64,000 bases of DNA from Antilocapra americana (taxonomy: Eukaryota > Chordata > Mammalia > Artiodactyla > Antilocapridae): NCBI GenBank assembly GCA_007570785.1, contig ML664199.1:25154400-25218399 (forward strand). Direction: 5' to 3'. Positions 1 through 11,345 of the stretch are shown here, piece after piece. The number at the start of each line of letters is the position of its first letter. Position 1 is the first letter of the stretch. The notes under the pieces are model-generated. The model had not been told where the DNA came from. It made no database searches and saw only the letters and a program-made list of their open reading frames with translations. A program made the position numbers and the translations under genes.

Positions 1-2050
1 ACTTCACTCCATCTTTTGTTGTTGCTGTTGTCACACTGAAATGTTGACCAGAAACGACAACTCACTCATGTCCAGGTCCCAGGTCCTCCCCTTGAGGTTC
101 TCCAGCCCTTCTGCAGGTATGAGGGGAGGGTCTAATAGGTAGAGCATCCTCGCTGTCCCCAAGGATGCCAGTGCTGGCCCTTAAGGGGAAAGGGCCACCC
201 TCCTCCGTCAGGGCTGCCAAGGGGCTTTGGTTCAACTTTGGTCCCAGAGTCTGTCATTGTCCACAGTATGCAGGGCTCAGGGAACCCCAGCCCCACCCTC
301 CCCACATGTTCCCACACCCTCCTTTAATCAACTCTAGGCTCCCCAGTAATCGTCATCACAGTAGCTGTAGCCTCTAGACAAAGGCATGCTGAAGTAATGA
401 TCAGTCTTCTCAAAGCTGGGAAATGAAAGTAAGTGTTTAAAGCCACCTGAGGTCACTCTGTTACATGACCATGAGCCAGTTCCTTCTGGTGGAACAGATT
501 AATTCTTGATGTTGTGGGCTGTCCCTTAGGGGCAGGAACACTCACAGCCACAGAATTAATTAGGTCCAGTCTGGCGGTGTGGAGTGGGGTCAGGATCACG
601 TGAGGGATGGTAGGTGATGGAGGATTTCTTGTGCACAGATGACGTCATGATGAAAGCACTCTCTCCAGCCTTTCTCTTAGAGATCAAGGCAGCGTGCATG
701 GCTGAGGCTGCTGGCCAGCGTGACCCAGTCCTACTGCTGCTTAACTGTGGGGAGAGGCAGAGCCAGGAGGTAAGGTGATGACCAAGAAACGCGTGGCTGA
801 GTGCGCAGGCCACATAGTGTCTGAACATATTCAACCAGATTGCCTGTGTCGACTTTTCACTTTCTGATCGTTTAAGACTCTTACCCAGAGGTTCCACAGC
901 CAATGAGGGCAGTTGTATGTAGAAATTCAGTGCTTAGGGAAAGTGTACCTGAGTTCACACTTGTGTGGTATACTCATGAAATTATTCTGCGTGCATCTGT
1001 GTGTCTGTCTCTCAGGCATTATTTATACAGCTGGTAAATGAAAGATATTAATCTGTTGAGGGAATAAATTATAAGTTCTGATTGTTGCTTTATTAAGTAA
1101 CTGAAGCCTTTTAGTAAGAAGAAATCCAGAAAATTTCTCTCTGAGCTCAGGCTAATGGAATTTAAGAAATGAAAGATACTGATATAGTTCTGACTCTTGT
1201 TATAATAAGAATGCATGTAGATATAGTTATATAATTGTATATATACATATCTACATACATGGTTGCTTTTAAGCTGTTTTTTTCATCAAACTTTATTTCT
1301 AAAACCTTGACAATAAATTTTTTTAATTATGTAAACACCGGTTTTTTAAGAGAAGTAAGCAAATGTTATATGTCTTTCTGTGAAACAAAAAAAATCCAGT
1401 TTTTCCATGCATTCATATTTCACACCTTCTGGCTACATTAAAAAGTATAGCAGAAATATTTACAAGGTGCTCTGAGGGTAGAACTACAACCTAAAGGTTG
1501 TGTCCTCATCAGAAACCTAATTGAACTCTGACCTTTGATGGGAAGTTAATCTAGAATTCATGGTTTTTGCAAGATTAGGGGAAGAAATGCTTATTTGGTT
1601 CTATGGAAAATAGTCTCCTAGCTTAGGGTTTCACACAAATTAACTGTATCAGAACTGTTAAAACCTAACATTTATGACACCACACATCGTGTTATACTCT
1701 AGATAAAAATCCTTGTGAAATTTTTCTTGGAAAAAATGTCCTTGAAAACCAGTCAACTTTTTTAACAGCTTTGAGAATTTTTTTGTATGATACTTTTTAA
1801 AATGAAATGTGCACTCTTCAAAATGAATTAAGGCTTGAGGTTTTCCAGGAGTCACCTTTTAAACGTGTTTGTACACAGTTTAACACTTTGATATTTTCTA
1901 GTTTGGTTTTGTATATTTTTATGTGTACACAATGTACAGACTTTTTTCCCTGTAAATAAAACATGTTTTCATTTGTCTAGATGTGTCTCTGTTTTAATTT
2001 GCAGAAGTTACACAAAATAATGAATAAGGGGCAAAATCGTGAGGCGTCTC
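1..2050. other. Repeat-poor stretch at left edge, possible 3' UTR
   Basis: No SINE, LINE or LTR is recognisable over about 2 kb, which is unusual for this window. Reading frames are short and not convincing. The right half (about 900-1980) is AT-rich and ends in a canonical AATAAA followed by T/GT-rich sequence, as in the distal part of a long mammalian 3' UTR on the plus strand. No coding exon is visible, so the host gene cannot be named. It could equally be plain intergenic DNA with a chance signal. Confidence 0.3.
1955..1960 (+). terminator. Candidate polyadenylation signal AATAAA
   Basis: AATAAA sits in a T/GT-rich setting. TGTA and TATTTTTA motifs lie just upstream, and TGTCTAGATGTGTCTCTG lies 15-35 bases downstream, as expected for a cleavage site near 1975. 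It is not at the end of a recognised retroelement, unlike most AATAAA motifs in this window. Function is inferred from context only. Confidence 0.35.
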
Positions 2051-2059
2051 AAGAAAAAC

Positions 2060-2418
2060 AAATGGCACAGAGCCAAGATCTAACCGGAAGATTGTAAAAG
2101 GAGTAAGAACAGCAGGACTTCCCAGTGTGAACCTGGACACACCCGGCCTGAAACAGAGGTAGTGCCAGAGGTCCTCACCACAGGGTTACCTACCAGACCA
2201 GGAGAATGGGCGTGGACATTCAGGGCAGTGACAGCCCTAGGCACTCCGTGTCATGCTCAGAAAACCCCAAGTGCACAGAATGTGGCAGGAGGGAAGCCTT
2301 CCAGCACAAAAGACAAAATTAGGCAGACGGCTCCTAATGTTACTTATAAGCCAGCACGTTGATTAGTTTATTGTCACCAGTGTGACAAAGCTTTTAGTCT
2401 TAGAGACTACAAATAAGT
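2060..2418 (+). pseudogene. Possible decayed C2H2 zinc-finger gene fragment
   Basis: Three short patches resemble KRAB zinc-finger proteins. MAQSQDL reads near 2061, like the start of a KRAB exon. PKCTECGRREAFQHK reads at 2266-2310, with a C-x2-C finger start and an AF. YCHQCDKAFSLRDYK reads at 2369-2413 and is a close match to a C2H2 finger up to the CDKAFSL core. The last two patches are in different frames, no paired histidines follow, and stops lie between them. If real this is an old, dead fragment. Chance similarity is possible because each patch is short. Confidence 0.25.
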
Positions 2419-2630
2419 GCTTCCCAGGTGACTCGGTGGTAAAGAACCTGTTTGCCAATGCAGGAAACATAGGAGACGCAGGTTCGATCCCTGGGTCAGG
2501 AAGATTCCCTGGAGGAGGGCATGGCAACCCACTTCAGTATTCTTACCTGGAGAATCCCATGGACGTAGGAGCCTGGTGGGCTGCAGTCCGTGGGGTCGCA
2601 CAGAGTTGGACACAACTAAGCAACTTAGGA
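2419..2630 (+). mobile_element. BOV-A2/Bov-tA SINE
   Basis: Full-length copy: the tRNA-derived head (CTTCCCAGGTGACTCGGTGG) and polymerase III B-box (GGTTCGATCCC near 2480) are followed by the BovB-derived tail ending at the GTCGCACAGAGTTGGACACA block. It abuts the zinc-finger-like patch. Confidence 0.9.
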
Positions 2631-3215
2631 TGCATGCTAACATGATGAGTGAGTGATTAGAGAGAGGCCTGGAGACACTGAAGTCACCTTACCCACTACT
2701 ATGTCACGTTATCCTTACTGTCTTTGCCCTTTCCTCATGAAGGGAAATCAGTTAGGCCCCCGAAAGGAAATTCCCAGAGATTTTCTGGATAGAATGTGAA
2801 GGAATCCTGGAGGGGAAGTGTCCAGGGTTGGCCGTGAGGACTGACGTGAGCAGCTGGGGGGCCCTGAATTCCCTCTGAGTGATGTGCTGAGTCACAGGGG
2901 ACCCACACTGTAGCTCGCCATCAGTTCTCTTCCCCCTACAAGGTGCAAGATGCCAGGTTCCAGGTCATTGAAATGCAGGCCCTATTTGGGAAGACTAGAG
3001 CTGGGGCCCTGCAAGGATGCTGAGATGAGGCGGCCCAGGACAAAGAGGAGGCCAAAGAGCGGGGAGCGGTAGACCAACTCCACCTGCCTCAGGCTAGAGG
3101 TGCTGGGGGAGACAGCCCTGAGCGCTCCGTGCTGTGCTTACAAAACCCCAGGTGTACAGGATCCGGCAGGAGGGAAGCCCTCTGGCAGCAAACCTCGGCT
3201 GACCCCTCATCTGAG
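2631..3215. other. Unannotated spacer with a dispersed repeat of 2.23 kb
   Basis: Mostly unique sequence. Bases 3112-3190 resemble 2228-2310: both read ACAGCCCT, then an AAAACCCCA block, then GGCAGGAGGGAAGCC, with many scattered differences. This looks like an old local duplication or two members of an unrecognised low-copy repeat. Confidence 0.35.
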
Positions 3216-3408
3216 CAGGGGTTGACAAACTGCAGCCCACAGCCTCCTTTTGTCAGTAAAGTTTTATTGGGCTGCAGCCACACTCGTGCTGAAGTCTTAG
3301 CCATGGCTGCTTCATACAGAATCAAGTAGTTGCTACAGAGACCTAATAGCCGCCGATCCTAAAACATGTATTATCTGGTCCTTTTACAGAAAGGATCTGC
3401 GGAGTCTC
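3216..3408 (+). mobile_element. Old non-autonomous DNA transposon remnant (hAT-like)
   Basis: The text resembles the common mammalian element that opens GGTTGGCAAACT and contains GTAAAGTTTTATTGG, ATGGCTGC, GTAGTTGC-ACAGAGAC and TATCTGG-CC-TTTACAGAAA, all present here in order with decay. The exact family was not identified, and class assignment is from memory of the consensus. Confidence 0.45.
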
Positions 3409-3654
3409 AATTTTAGATATAATATACAAGAGCTTGCTAGGCAAGCATGATGTTAATGGCAGGCAGGTGGTCCTCCCAAACTCCCTTCTAAAGTAGTTAT
3501 AATATTAGCTTCAGGAATATTGGGGTTACAGAGGTTAATTCACCAGCCTGCAACTCCACAGCCAGGAAGTGATGGAGTTCAGTTTGCAGTCCCCATCTGA
3601 TTCAAAGCCTCTGCTTGGAACTCTGAAGTCAGGCTTTCTTTTTCTTTTCAATAT

Positions 3655-3816
3655 TTATATATTTATTTGGTTGCCCTGGTTCCTAGTTGCAGCATGCTCA
3701 CAAAGTGTGAAGTCTTAGTTAATGGCATGTGGAATCTAGTTCCTTGACTAGGGATCAAAACTGGGCCCCCTGCACTGGGAGCGTGGAGTCTTAGCCACCG
3801 ACCACCAGGGAAGTCC
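3655..3816 (-). mobile_element. CHR-type tRNA-derived SINE
   Basis: Reverse orientation. The head reads at the right end as CACCGACCACCAGGGAAGTCC and the body has the GGGATCAAA...CCCCCTGCACTGGGAG block. The A/T-rich tail lies at the left. Older and more diverged than the BOV-A2 copies. Confidence 0.75.
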
Positions 3817-4304
3817 TGTGTCAAGCTTTTTGGAGCCTTCTCTCCCTGAGACACTACTCTGCTGCTCGAATAACCCCTGAACTCCCTACATAGCTTGAGG
3901 GCTCAACTCTGGAGCCTCATTTTGCTTGAATATTTTGAGAAATTGTGCTTTGAAATTCATGGAGAGAACAGTTCCCTAAACCCCTGAACTGCATGTGTCA
4001 AGTGCAATTTCTACTTCCTGATTAGCAGGCCATCTCTGTGTTGATCACAGTCCAGTGGAAGGAGCAAGTCTCATATGCAAAGAGAAAGTCAACATCCCAT
4101 AAACTCCCCGAACACATACACAGCTCCCATCCTAACTCCTTGGAGTTGTGCTGGAGAAACCACCTTGAAGAATGAGACACTACGTGTGAAATGATCACAA
4201 AATCAAAGGAACAGAGAAGTCAGTGGATATAAGGGGAATTTGTGGAGGCTGGAAGGCAAAATAACAAAAATGAGAAAGCTGGAGGTGAGAGAGAAGCTGA
4301 AGAG
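3817..4304. other. Spacer, nothing recognised
   Basis: No family recognised. The right part (from about 4160) is purine-rich and may be more diverged L1 leading into the L1 tail that follows. Confidence 0.3.
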
Positions 4305-4408
4305 GAAAGGGATATATGTATATGTATAGCTGATTCACTTTACTGTACAGCAGGAGCTAACACAACATTGTAAAGGAACTATACTGAAATTAAAAAAAAA
4401 AAAAAATA
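4305..4408 (+). mobile_element. L1 3' end (ruminant type)
   Basis: Matches the ruminant L1 tail: GGGATATATGTATA, then CTGATTCACTTTACTGTACA, then CTAACACAACATTGTAAAG, closing in a poly(A) of 14 bases. Only the terminal part is preserved. Confidence 0.75.
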
Positions 4409-4552
4409 GAAAAGTGGTGTGCTGCAGGAGTGAGAGCTAATCCAACTTCTAGTCCCTCAGCCTTTGTTCACTTGGTTGTGCTGCTTCAGCGTTACTGGCC
4501 TCCCCACCCACCTCTGAGCCAACTAGGCCCGCTAGACCGCTACGCTTGATGG

Positions 4553-4774
4553 GCTGCTGCTGTTTCTGTTTAGTGACTAAGTCGTGTCCGACTCTTTGTG
4601 ACCCCGCCATGACTGTAGCCCACCAGGCTCCTCAACATACTTGCTTCTCCAGGCAAGAATACTGGAGTGGGTTGCCATTTCCTTCTCCAGGGGATCTTCC
4701 TGACCCAGGGATAGAAACCACGTGTCTTGCATTGTCAAGCAGATTCTTTACCATCTGAGCCACTAGGGAAGACC
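4553..4774 (-). mobile_element. BOV-A2/Bov-tA SINE
   Basis: Reverse copy. The 3' tail block (TAAGTCGTGTCCGACTCTTT) is at left, the head (CTGAGCCACTAGGGAAGACC) at right. Confidence 0.88.
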
Positions 4775-5175
4775 TTTAAATCATACATAAATACATACAT
4801 GACTTAAAAATAATTTTAAGTGCCCAAATAATTAGAACTAGTGATTATCTCCGCAGAAAATGAGGAGCTTATTTTATCCTGATACTTTACGTATTTTTGA
4901 AAGATCTATAAACATAACAACAAAAATAAAATTTTTAACAATATTCAGGAGATCTTATGGTCTAGTGGGAAGAGATGAGCTTCGACAGCGTGGCTGGTCA
5001 GAGAAGAGAACCCCTCTCCTGCTTTGCTTTATTCATTTAATTGATCCAGATGTGGTGGGGATCAGAACCCCCAGATGCTCACTGCTATATAGGCAAGTTC
5101 AGCACCCAGCACCCTGTAATGTCACCACCAACAGCACGGGATCATACTATTGATGAGAAAGGCCAGGTCAGTGCC
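4775..5175. other. Spacer, nothing recognised
   Basis: Short AT-rich stretch then mixed sequence with an unremarkable 97-codon frame (4860-5153). No motif, signal peptide or family similarity is seen in it. Confidence 0.3.
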
Positions 5176-5390
5176 TACCTCCTCACTAGCTAGGCAACCT
5201 TGAGTACAGCATTTATTTTCTCTGTCATTTGTTTCCTCATGTGCGAAAAAAGAGGTCATAACAGGACCTACTCATTGAATTATTGCAATGATTAATTTAG
5301 ACAGTGTGTGTAAATTATTTAGCGCAGGGTCTGACAGCTAATGAAATGAATCATTGCTGGTCTTGTTATTATTTTTGTATTTTGATCTCC
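5176..5390 (+). mobile_element. MIR SINE (ancient)
   Basis: In order: CTCACTAGCTAGGCAACCTTG, GTTTCCTCATGTG, GGACCTACTCATTGAATTATTG, GATTAATTTAGACAGTGTG and GCGCAGGGTCTGACAG. This is the MIR core and flank order, with the decay expected of a pan-mammalian SINE. Confidence 0.7.
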
Positions 5391-6126
5391 TCAGTCTAAT
5401 ATATCTAAATAATTAATAGAAGAGGACATTCATGGATGCTAACCAGAGCAGATGGTTGCTTTTTCACAGACATTTCAGACGTTTAAATTTTAAAGCAAAA
5501 TGAAACTATGTCTTTGTCAGGATGATTTATTTTCAAGTCTCTCTAAACAAAATGCAGCAGGAATCCTCCTCTTGCATGAAATAAGGAAGTCCAGGTAAGT
5601 ATGAAAGAAAAATTTTTTCTTCTTTCTAACTCTTTTCCCACCTACAGTGGACCTGTGCCTGCTATAAGGAAATCTGCATTGTATTGCCTCCAGGAAGAAG
5701 CTAATCACCTCTCAGCGATGCTGGTCAGAATCTGCACAAACTCTCACTAAACAGAATAAATCAGCAAATGAAGGAGTGTTGTCAATAGCTCGGTTCCTAT
5801 TTATTTCCTCTTTTTCACAGCTTTCTGCTCTCTTTGAACATTTGCACTGTTGGTACAGCAGTTATCTGCAGAGCAAGTGCTGCAAAGCAAGCTGAAAGTA
5901 GTGAAAGAAGAAGTGTCAGTCCCTCAGCCGTGCTGGCCTACATGAAATATCAGGGCCTATTGGCCTAACACATCCATCAGACATGGGAATGAGGTGAACC
6001 ATCCAGTCTAGGTGACTCTGCGGCTGCATATAGCCCTGGAACCACCCAGGAGAAGCCAGCAGAGGAACCAGCTGATGGACCTGCAGTGTGGGAAAAACAG
6101 CACATGGCTTCTGCTTTGAGCTTTTA
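5391..6126. other. Spacer, nothing recognised
   Basis: AT-rich unique sequence without a coding signal. A 63-codon minus-strand frame (5517-5708) has no recognisable feature. Confidence 0.3.
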
Positions 6127-6196
6127 TACCCTGGTGACTCAGTAGTAAAGAATCTGCCTGCAATACAGGAGACCCAGGTTCAATCCCTTTGTGTCC
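6127..6196 (+). mobile_element. Bov-tA SINE head only
   Basis: About 70 bases of the tRNA-derived head (CCTGGTGACTCAGTAGTAAAG to CAGGTTCAATCCCTTTGTG). The BovB-derived tail is missing. Confidence 0.7.
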
Positions 6197-7288
6197 CAGC
6201 ACGGGTGTATGGTCTCAGGTCTGAGTGTGGTCCAGGGGACATGAGGGGCAGTGGCTGGAGGTACTGTGACTGAGCAGGACTCATAGAGCCTTGGGGATGG
6301 GGTGGGGACGGAACCCCTCCCCCACATCCTCTGCTGCTGCCCCCCTCTGAAGTACAGAGACGGCAGTATTTGATGCACATTTCCTGAGCTGTTTTGCAGA
6401 TATAAAGAAAACCACCCTCTCCACCAAGTAGAAAGTGTTAACTACTTGAGACCCTGAACACACAGCCCAGGCCTCCTATAGCCTAAGGACTGATGATGTT
6501 CATCCTGTGAAACCACCTGCAGCCTCCCCATCAGCCAGTCAGAGGATTGTGCGTGAGATGATCACATACCCTGAGACCCCCTCCCTTACCTGCTTTGGGT
6601 TTTGCTGAAACCCTGCAGGCAGTTTGGGGGAGCTACAGGCTTTTTAGGGCATGAACCACCCTTCTGCTTGTAGGGCCCTGCCACAAACCTTCCTCTGCTC
6701 CAAACTCCAATGTTTCAATTTGTTTGGCCTCACTATGTGCAGACACACAGACTTGCACTAACACAAGTTTGGGATGCTGTCCAGGGTTTTGATGTATGTG
6801 GTGAACCAGCCATCAGTATGTGGTGCTTTCTCATCACTGGCCAAAATAAATAGATCTAAGATGAAAATGAGGGTACCCATCTTATGATCACGCCTCATGT
6901 CTGAGGCTAGCAGAATAGGCCATTCCAAACAGACCGCTTTGGCTTAAGGATTATTTTGACCTAAAGGCATCTGAAAGACCACAGGTGCAAGAAGTGTGCT
7001 CAGATCACCTGTTTTCCTCCTGGAGGCAGGACACGAAGCCCCTCTATGAATGATGCCCTCTGCTTCTAGGAGAAAAGAACCATTCCCATTCCCTGAGAAG
7101 GGGAGTTGAGGTGGAGAGAAATCTGTACAAACTCCGATGAAATACCTTGAAATACCTTGAACTTCCTTTAGCCTCTGAGTATTTTAGTTTCTTCCCCACG
7201 CCAGAAATTCTGTTCAACCTACTGTACAAGCACCAAGGCCTCCGGAGGTTCCCACGTGCCTGCAAGAATCTGCACTGTGCTGTGTGCT
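6197..7288. other. Unique spacer of about 1.1 kb
   Basis: No repeat family recognised and only short overlapping frames in G/C-rich sequence at 6180-6460. A 12-base direct repeat (AAATACCTTGAA) occurs twice near 7140-7160. Confidence 0.3.
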
Positions 7289-7494
7289 ATGCTTAGTTGC
7301 TCAGTTGTGTCCAACTCTTTATAACCCCATGGACTGTAGCCCACAGGTTCCTCTGTCCACGAGGATTCTCCAGGAAAAAATTCTGGAGTGGGTTGCCATG
7401 CCCTCCTCCAGGGAACTTTCCCAACCCAGGGATTGAACACAGGTCTCCCACATTGCAGGTGTATTCTTTACCGTCTGAGCCATCAGGGAAACCC
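7289..7494 (-). mobile_element. BOV-A2/Bov-tA SINE
   Basis: Full reverse copy from TAGTTGCTCAGTTGTGTCC at left to CTGAGCCATCAGGGAAACCC at right. Confidence 0.9.
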
Positions 7495-7671
7495 AAGAAT
7501 CTGCACACCTTTCTGTAAACCTATTGTTTGTCAACTTGATTCTCAGCCTAATTGGAGCCCCTAAGACAGTCAAGATAAAGCTTTGTCTTCTCAATAGACC
7601 CAGTGAAATATTTTTACTGCTGGTCGCTGCAATTTTGTGCTTTTCTTTTGTCTCTTTTTAAACCTTTCATT

Positions 7672-7808
7672 TTAAAAATTTTATTTATTCATTAATTTTG
7701 ACTGCACCATGAGGCATGTGGAATTAGTTCTCCAACCAGGGATCATACCCATGCCCCCTGCACTGGAAGCACAGAGACTCAGCAAGTGGACTGCCAGACT
7801 CTAGGGAT
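7672..7808 (-). mobile_element. CHR-type SINE, diverged
   Basis: Reverse copy: A/T-rich tail at left, then CATGAGGCATGTGGAATTAG, CCAACCAGGGATCATACCC and CCCCCTGCACTGGAAGCA. The head is eroded. Confidence 0.7.
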
Positions 7809-7995
7809 CATAATGAAGGTTTTTCCTCTAGGGCTAGGATTAACTGTAGGATGGGCTTACAGAATCAAGCTTCCTCAACCCACGAGCTGATGGCAAAGTT
7901 GCAACATCATTAAAATCCCTGTGTCTCTGTGCGTGTGTGGCCAAGTCCCTTCACTGTTCACCAGAAACTACTACGAGTCTGTTAATCAGCTATGT

Positions 7996-8114
7996 GCATG
8001 CGTGCTAAGTCATTTCAGTCATGTGAACTCCTTGCAACCCCATTGACTCCCAGGCTCCTCTGTCCATGGTATTCTCCAGGTAAGAATACTGGCATGAGTT
8101 GCCATTTCCTTAGG
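7996..8114 (-). mobile_element. Bov-A SINE fragment
   Basis: Only the BovB-derived tail remains: GCTAAGTCATTTCAGTCATG through TCTGTCCATGGTATTCTCCAGG to GAGTTGCCATTTCCTTA. The tRNA head is lost. Confidence 0.75.
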
Positions 8115-9264
8115 GAGGAGCACTCAGGCAGTTACCCCCATCTTAAAGCCGTGGTTCTCAGATCCAGTTGACAGGATGGTCCAGCTCTTTTTGCTGTTTG
8201 AAATCACAGCACAACTGTGTTCTAGCGCTCCTTCTGAAAATGTCTCTGAATTAAGAAGTCCTGTACTCCTTATGATTCTTCTGCCTCACATCAAAGCCAC
8301 AGGCCCATCCTAATTAACTGCCTGTCTTTCAGAGATGGATGGAGTGAGCTACTTGCATCTGTTTGATGTTATTCCAAAAGCATAAATTACCTACTCAGCC
8401 CACCTCTAGCATCCAAGTCAAAAGGGCTCAGAAAGATGAAACAGAAGCAGTCAAAATCTTGCCCCCCAACCCTCCACCAAATACTTGGAAAGTGGAGATA
8501 GAGAAAGGATTTTGTCTGTGGGATCTATGGTTTGAAGAATTCATGCAATTTCCTCCTCTTCTCCTGTTTTCTGAAGCGTTTTTTTTCCCCCACTTCCTCA
8601 GTCAATAAAGAAAAGCTGAGTAACAGCTGTTTCATCTCTTGCTCTTATAAATTGGAAATGGATTTTTTGTAACACAGCGAAATTCTGTACCACAAAAATC
8701 GATGAACCCCATGGACGGTGGGAGAGGGATTTGACCTATTTAAGGATTAATGAAGTGTAGGTGCGAGCCCAGTGCTAAGCCTGTGTCTCCAGCTTGGCCT
8801 CTGTCCACCTGCCTCCTGGGGAGGGATTGGGGGTGAGCTGCCTTTCTCTGGGTGGAGCACATGCTGGGCTAAGCTCGGATGCCTTCTGCACCTCTGATCC
8901 CACTGTTCCCACTCTTCACTGCCTTCATCTGCCTAGCACGGTCCCCGCCTGAACCTCCCTCCGTCCCCAGAGCCCTCCCCCTCAGCATCTCCTGCTGTGA
9001 TCAGCCTTTCCTCTGAAACGGGGCTGAGCTCATTCCTCTGCTGTCTGTCCTCTACCTCCATGCCTGGGCTCCTGAAGGGTGGAGGTGACTCCTCCCCAGG
9101 GATCGGTTCTGAATCCATCACTCGGGTTCATCAGGATTGCCTGAAACAAGCACACAGACCCCTGCTCACACCCATGCTTTATTTATCTAATTCTGTGTCT
9201 CCAGTGCCTTCCCTCTGTTCTCCTCTCGAGGTGCTCAAATACTAACCATCCACTAAGACCAAGC
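8115..9264. other. Unique spacer of about 1.1 kb
   Basis: No confident repeat. GTGGTTCTCAGA near 8152 hints at the end of an old hAT element but the rest does not follow a consensus. GC rises from 8750 to 9150 without a CpG island. Confidence 0.3.
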
Positions 9265-9480
9265 TGAGAGCATCCCAGGTGGCAGAGGGTAAAGAACTCA
9301 CCTGCCAAACAGGAGACATAAGAGACACAGGTTTGATCCCTGGATTGGGAAGTTCCCCTGAAGAAAGAAATGGCAACCCACTCCAGTATTTTTGCCTGGA
9401 AAACCCCATGGACAGAGGAGCCTGGCGGGCTACAGTCCATGGGGTCACAAAGAGTCAGATGCAACTGAACGACTTTACAC
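9265..9480 (+). mobile_element. BOV-A2/Bov-tA SINE
   Basis: Full forward copy, from GCATCCCAGGTGGCAGAGGG to GAGTCAGATGCAACTGAACG. Both strands are open for about 100 codons; those frames translate the SINE and are not genes. Confidence 0.9.
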
Positions 9481-10330
9481 ACATACACACTGGACCAAGC
9501 CCAATCCCCACCTCCTCCATGAAGCTCTCTAGGACCCTTTTCCTGACTCTGGTTGTACCTGAAACTTGACTCTGTTGGTTAATTCCTTCTCTGCTCTGTA
9601 TAAAACTCTGGATCTCCTCCAAAGCTGGCCCTCTCCTATGACTCTATACTCTGTCCCTTAGTGTTTCCATCCAGATCACATCACCACCATGGTCTAAGTG
9701 CTGTTCTTCCCATTATCTTCATCTCTAACCTAATTTTAGTTGAATCTGTTCAATTCCTTCCTGACTATGCCACTGAACTATTTTAACAGATCAACATGGA
9801 ACCAAAATCTTTCTTTTCCCAAAGAGTTTTACCCACCATGAACCTCACCTCAGTAACCAGAGTCATCCCCTACATTGTACAAATTTAAGAAGTGCCCCTT
9901 CCACTAGACACTTTGCTCCCAGCATTGGAACTTTCTCATGAATATTAATTTTATCTGGACAAAACACTGCCTCCACCAGCTGGAAACTCTTCTTATAAAA
10001 ATAGGAATCTGTGCTATCAGGGAAATAAATGACAGCCTTTAGAAGCAACACCATCATTCTCTAAAGTACACCTTGTCACCCTGACGGACTGAACTACAGG
10101 TGTCTTCCCTGTTAAAACTGTCTGGAGCACGTTACCTAGGCATTGGTTCTGCATGTTTACTTGATAGAATGAAATAATTAACCCCACTATTAACTATGTC
10201 CATGTTTTTCTAAAAGGAAAAGAAAATAAGAAAAACAGAACATTGTTAAAATCATATCCTTGAAAGTTTCTGGAAGTAAACAGGAGGAGTGCCCAACATT
10301 CTTTTTATTATTATTATTATTTATTTTATT
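9481..10330. other. Unique spacer with a short ATT microsatellite
   Basis: Pyrimidine-rich then AT-rich sequence with no recognised family. The right end (about 10303-10330) is an (ATT)n run directly abutting the next SINE. Confidence 0.35.
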
Positions 10331-10331
10331 C

Positions 10332-10636
10332 AGGGACTTCTGGTGGCTCAGTGGTAAAGTATCTGCCTGCCAAGGCAGAAGACATGGGTTCGATCCCTGG
10401 TCCAGGAAGATCCCAGAGCAATTAAGCCCATGTGCCACAACTACTGAGCCTGTGCTCTAGAGCCCAGGAGCTGCAACTACTGAAGCCCATGTGCCCTAGA
10501 GCCTTTGCTCTGCAACAAGAGAAGCTGCCACAATGAGAAGCCCTGGCACTGCAACTAGAGGGTAGCCTCCACTCCCTGAAACTAGAGAAAACCCTGAGCA
10601 GCAACTAAGACTCAGCACAGCCTAAATAAATATTTA
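10332..10636 (+). mobile_element. CHR-1-like long tRNA-derived SINE
   Basis: The head GGGACTTCTGGTGGCTCAGTGG and B-box GGTTCGATCCCTGG are followed by the long body: AAGCCCATGTGCCACAAC, ACTGAGCCTGTGCTCTAGAG, GAAGCCCATGTGCC, AACAAGAGAAGC and CAATGAGAAGCC. It ends in an AAATAAATA tail. Confidence 0.8.
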
Positions 10637-10660
10637 CTTGGCTGCTCCAGGTCTTAGTTG

Positions 10661-11345
10661 GGCTTCTCAGGTGGTGCTAGTGGTAAAGAACTTACCTGCC
10701 AATGCAAGAGATATAAGAGACGCCAGTTCGATTCCTGGGTTGAGAACATCCCCTGGAGGAGTACATGGCAACCCATTCCAGTATTGTTTCCTGGAGAATC
10801 CTGTTAGGAGAGCATGTAATTTCCTCAGTTCTGTCTCATCATAACAAAAATTTGAAGCGATGGACGTTAAAGCCCTCGGCGCATCACAGCTCTTGGACAG
10901 TCCGTATTACAGCTCTGTGTTACAGCTCAGTTTTATTTAGAAAATAAAGGGAAAATACATCCTTGAGGCATGATGGCATGCTGACCCAAAAGATGCAAAG
11001 AGAAGAGAGAAGAGAGAGGGAGAAAGAGAGACAGAGAGCACACACAAGTTGGGGAGAGAGACCCTTGGCCCTTTGGTACTTCTTTTTATATGTTCTTTCC
11101 TCCCTCCCTGGGCCTACCCTATGTAAATTGGGCTAGCCAGGAGTGCTGTTTGTTCTACCTGAGGTCCTCACTCTGATTGTTGGACCTTCCTTTGTTTTAT
11201 TTTTGCGAGCTTTTCCTTCCTTGTCTTTTCTGGACTCCTTCTTCCTATTCTACCTACCAACCCCATGGACAGAGGAGCCTGGCAGGCTACAGTCCATAAG
11301 ACTGCAAAGAGTCAGACATGACGGGTGACTAAGCATGCACACACA
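10661..11345 (+). mobile_element. BOV-A2 SINE interrupted by an LTR
   Basis: The head starts at GGCTTCTCAGGTGGTGC and runs to CTGGAGAATCC at 10801. The tail resumes at 11260 with CCCCATGGACAGAGGAGCC and ends near 11345. The copy is flanked by a 13-base duplication, CAGGTCTTAGTTG at 10648-10660 and CAGGTCTTATTTG at 11346-11358 (one mismatch). That marks an ordinary retrotransposition before the LTR arrived. Confidence 0.85.
10802..11259 (-). mobile_element. Solo LTR, family shared with 53.2 kb
   Basis: Starts TGTTAGGAGAG, ends TACCTACCA, and has flanking 4-base copies ATCC/ACCC (one mismatch) inside the host SINE. Read on the minus strand it has a TATA box (ATATAAAAAG, near 11083-11092) and, about 150 bases on, AATAAA (10932-10937), giving the U3-R-U5 order. 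It matches the 53.2 kb copy along its length but carries an extra purine-rich run (about 10997-11050). No internal retroviral gene is present, so this is a product of LTR-LTR recombination. Confidence 0.8.

Noticed and set aside
2419..2500. tRNA genes, suggested by B-box GGTTCGATCCC in many places
   Set aside because: All such boxes lie in tRNA-derived SINE heads. No cloverleaf with a full acceptor stem was found.
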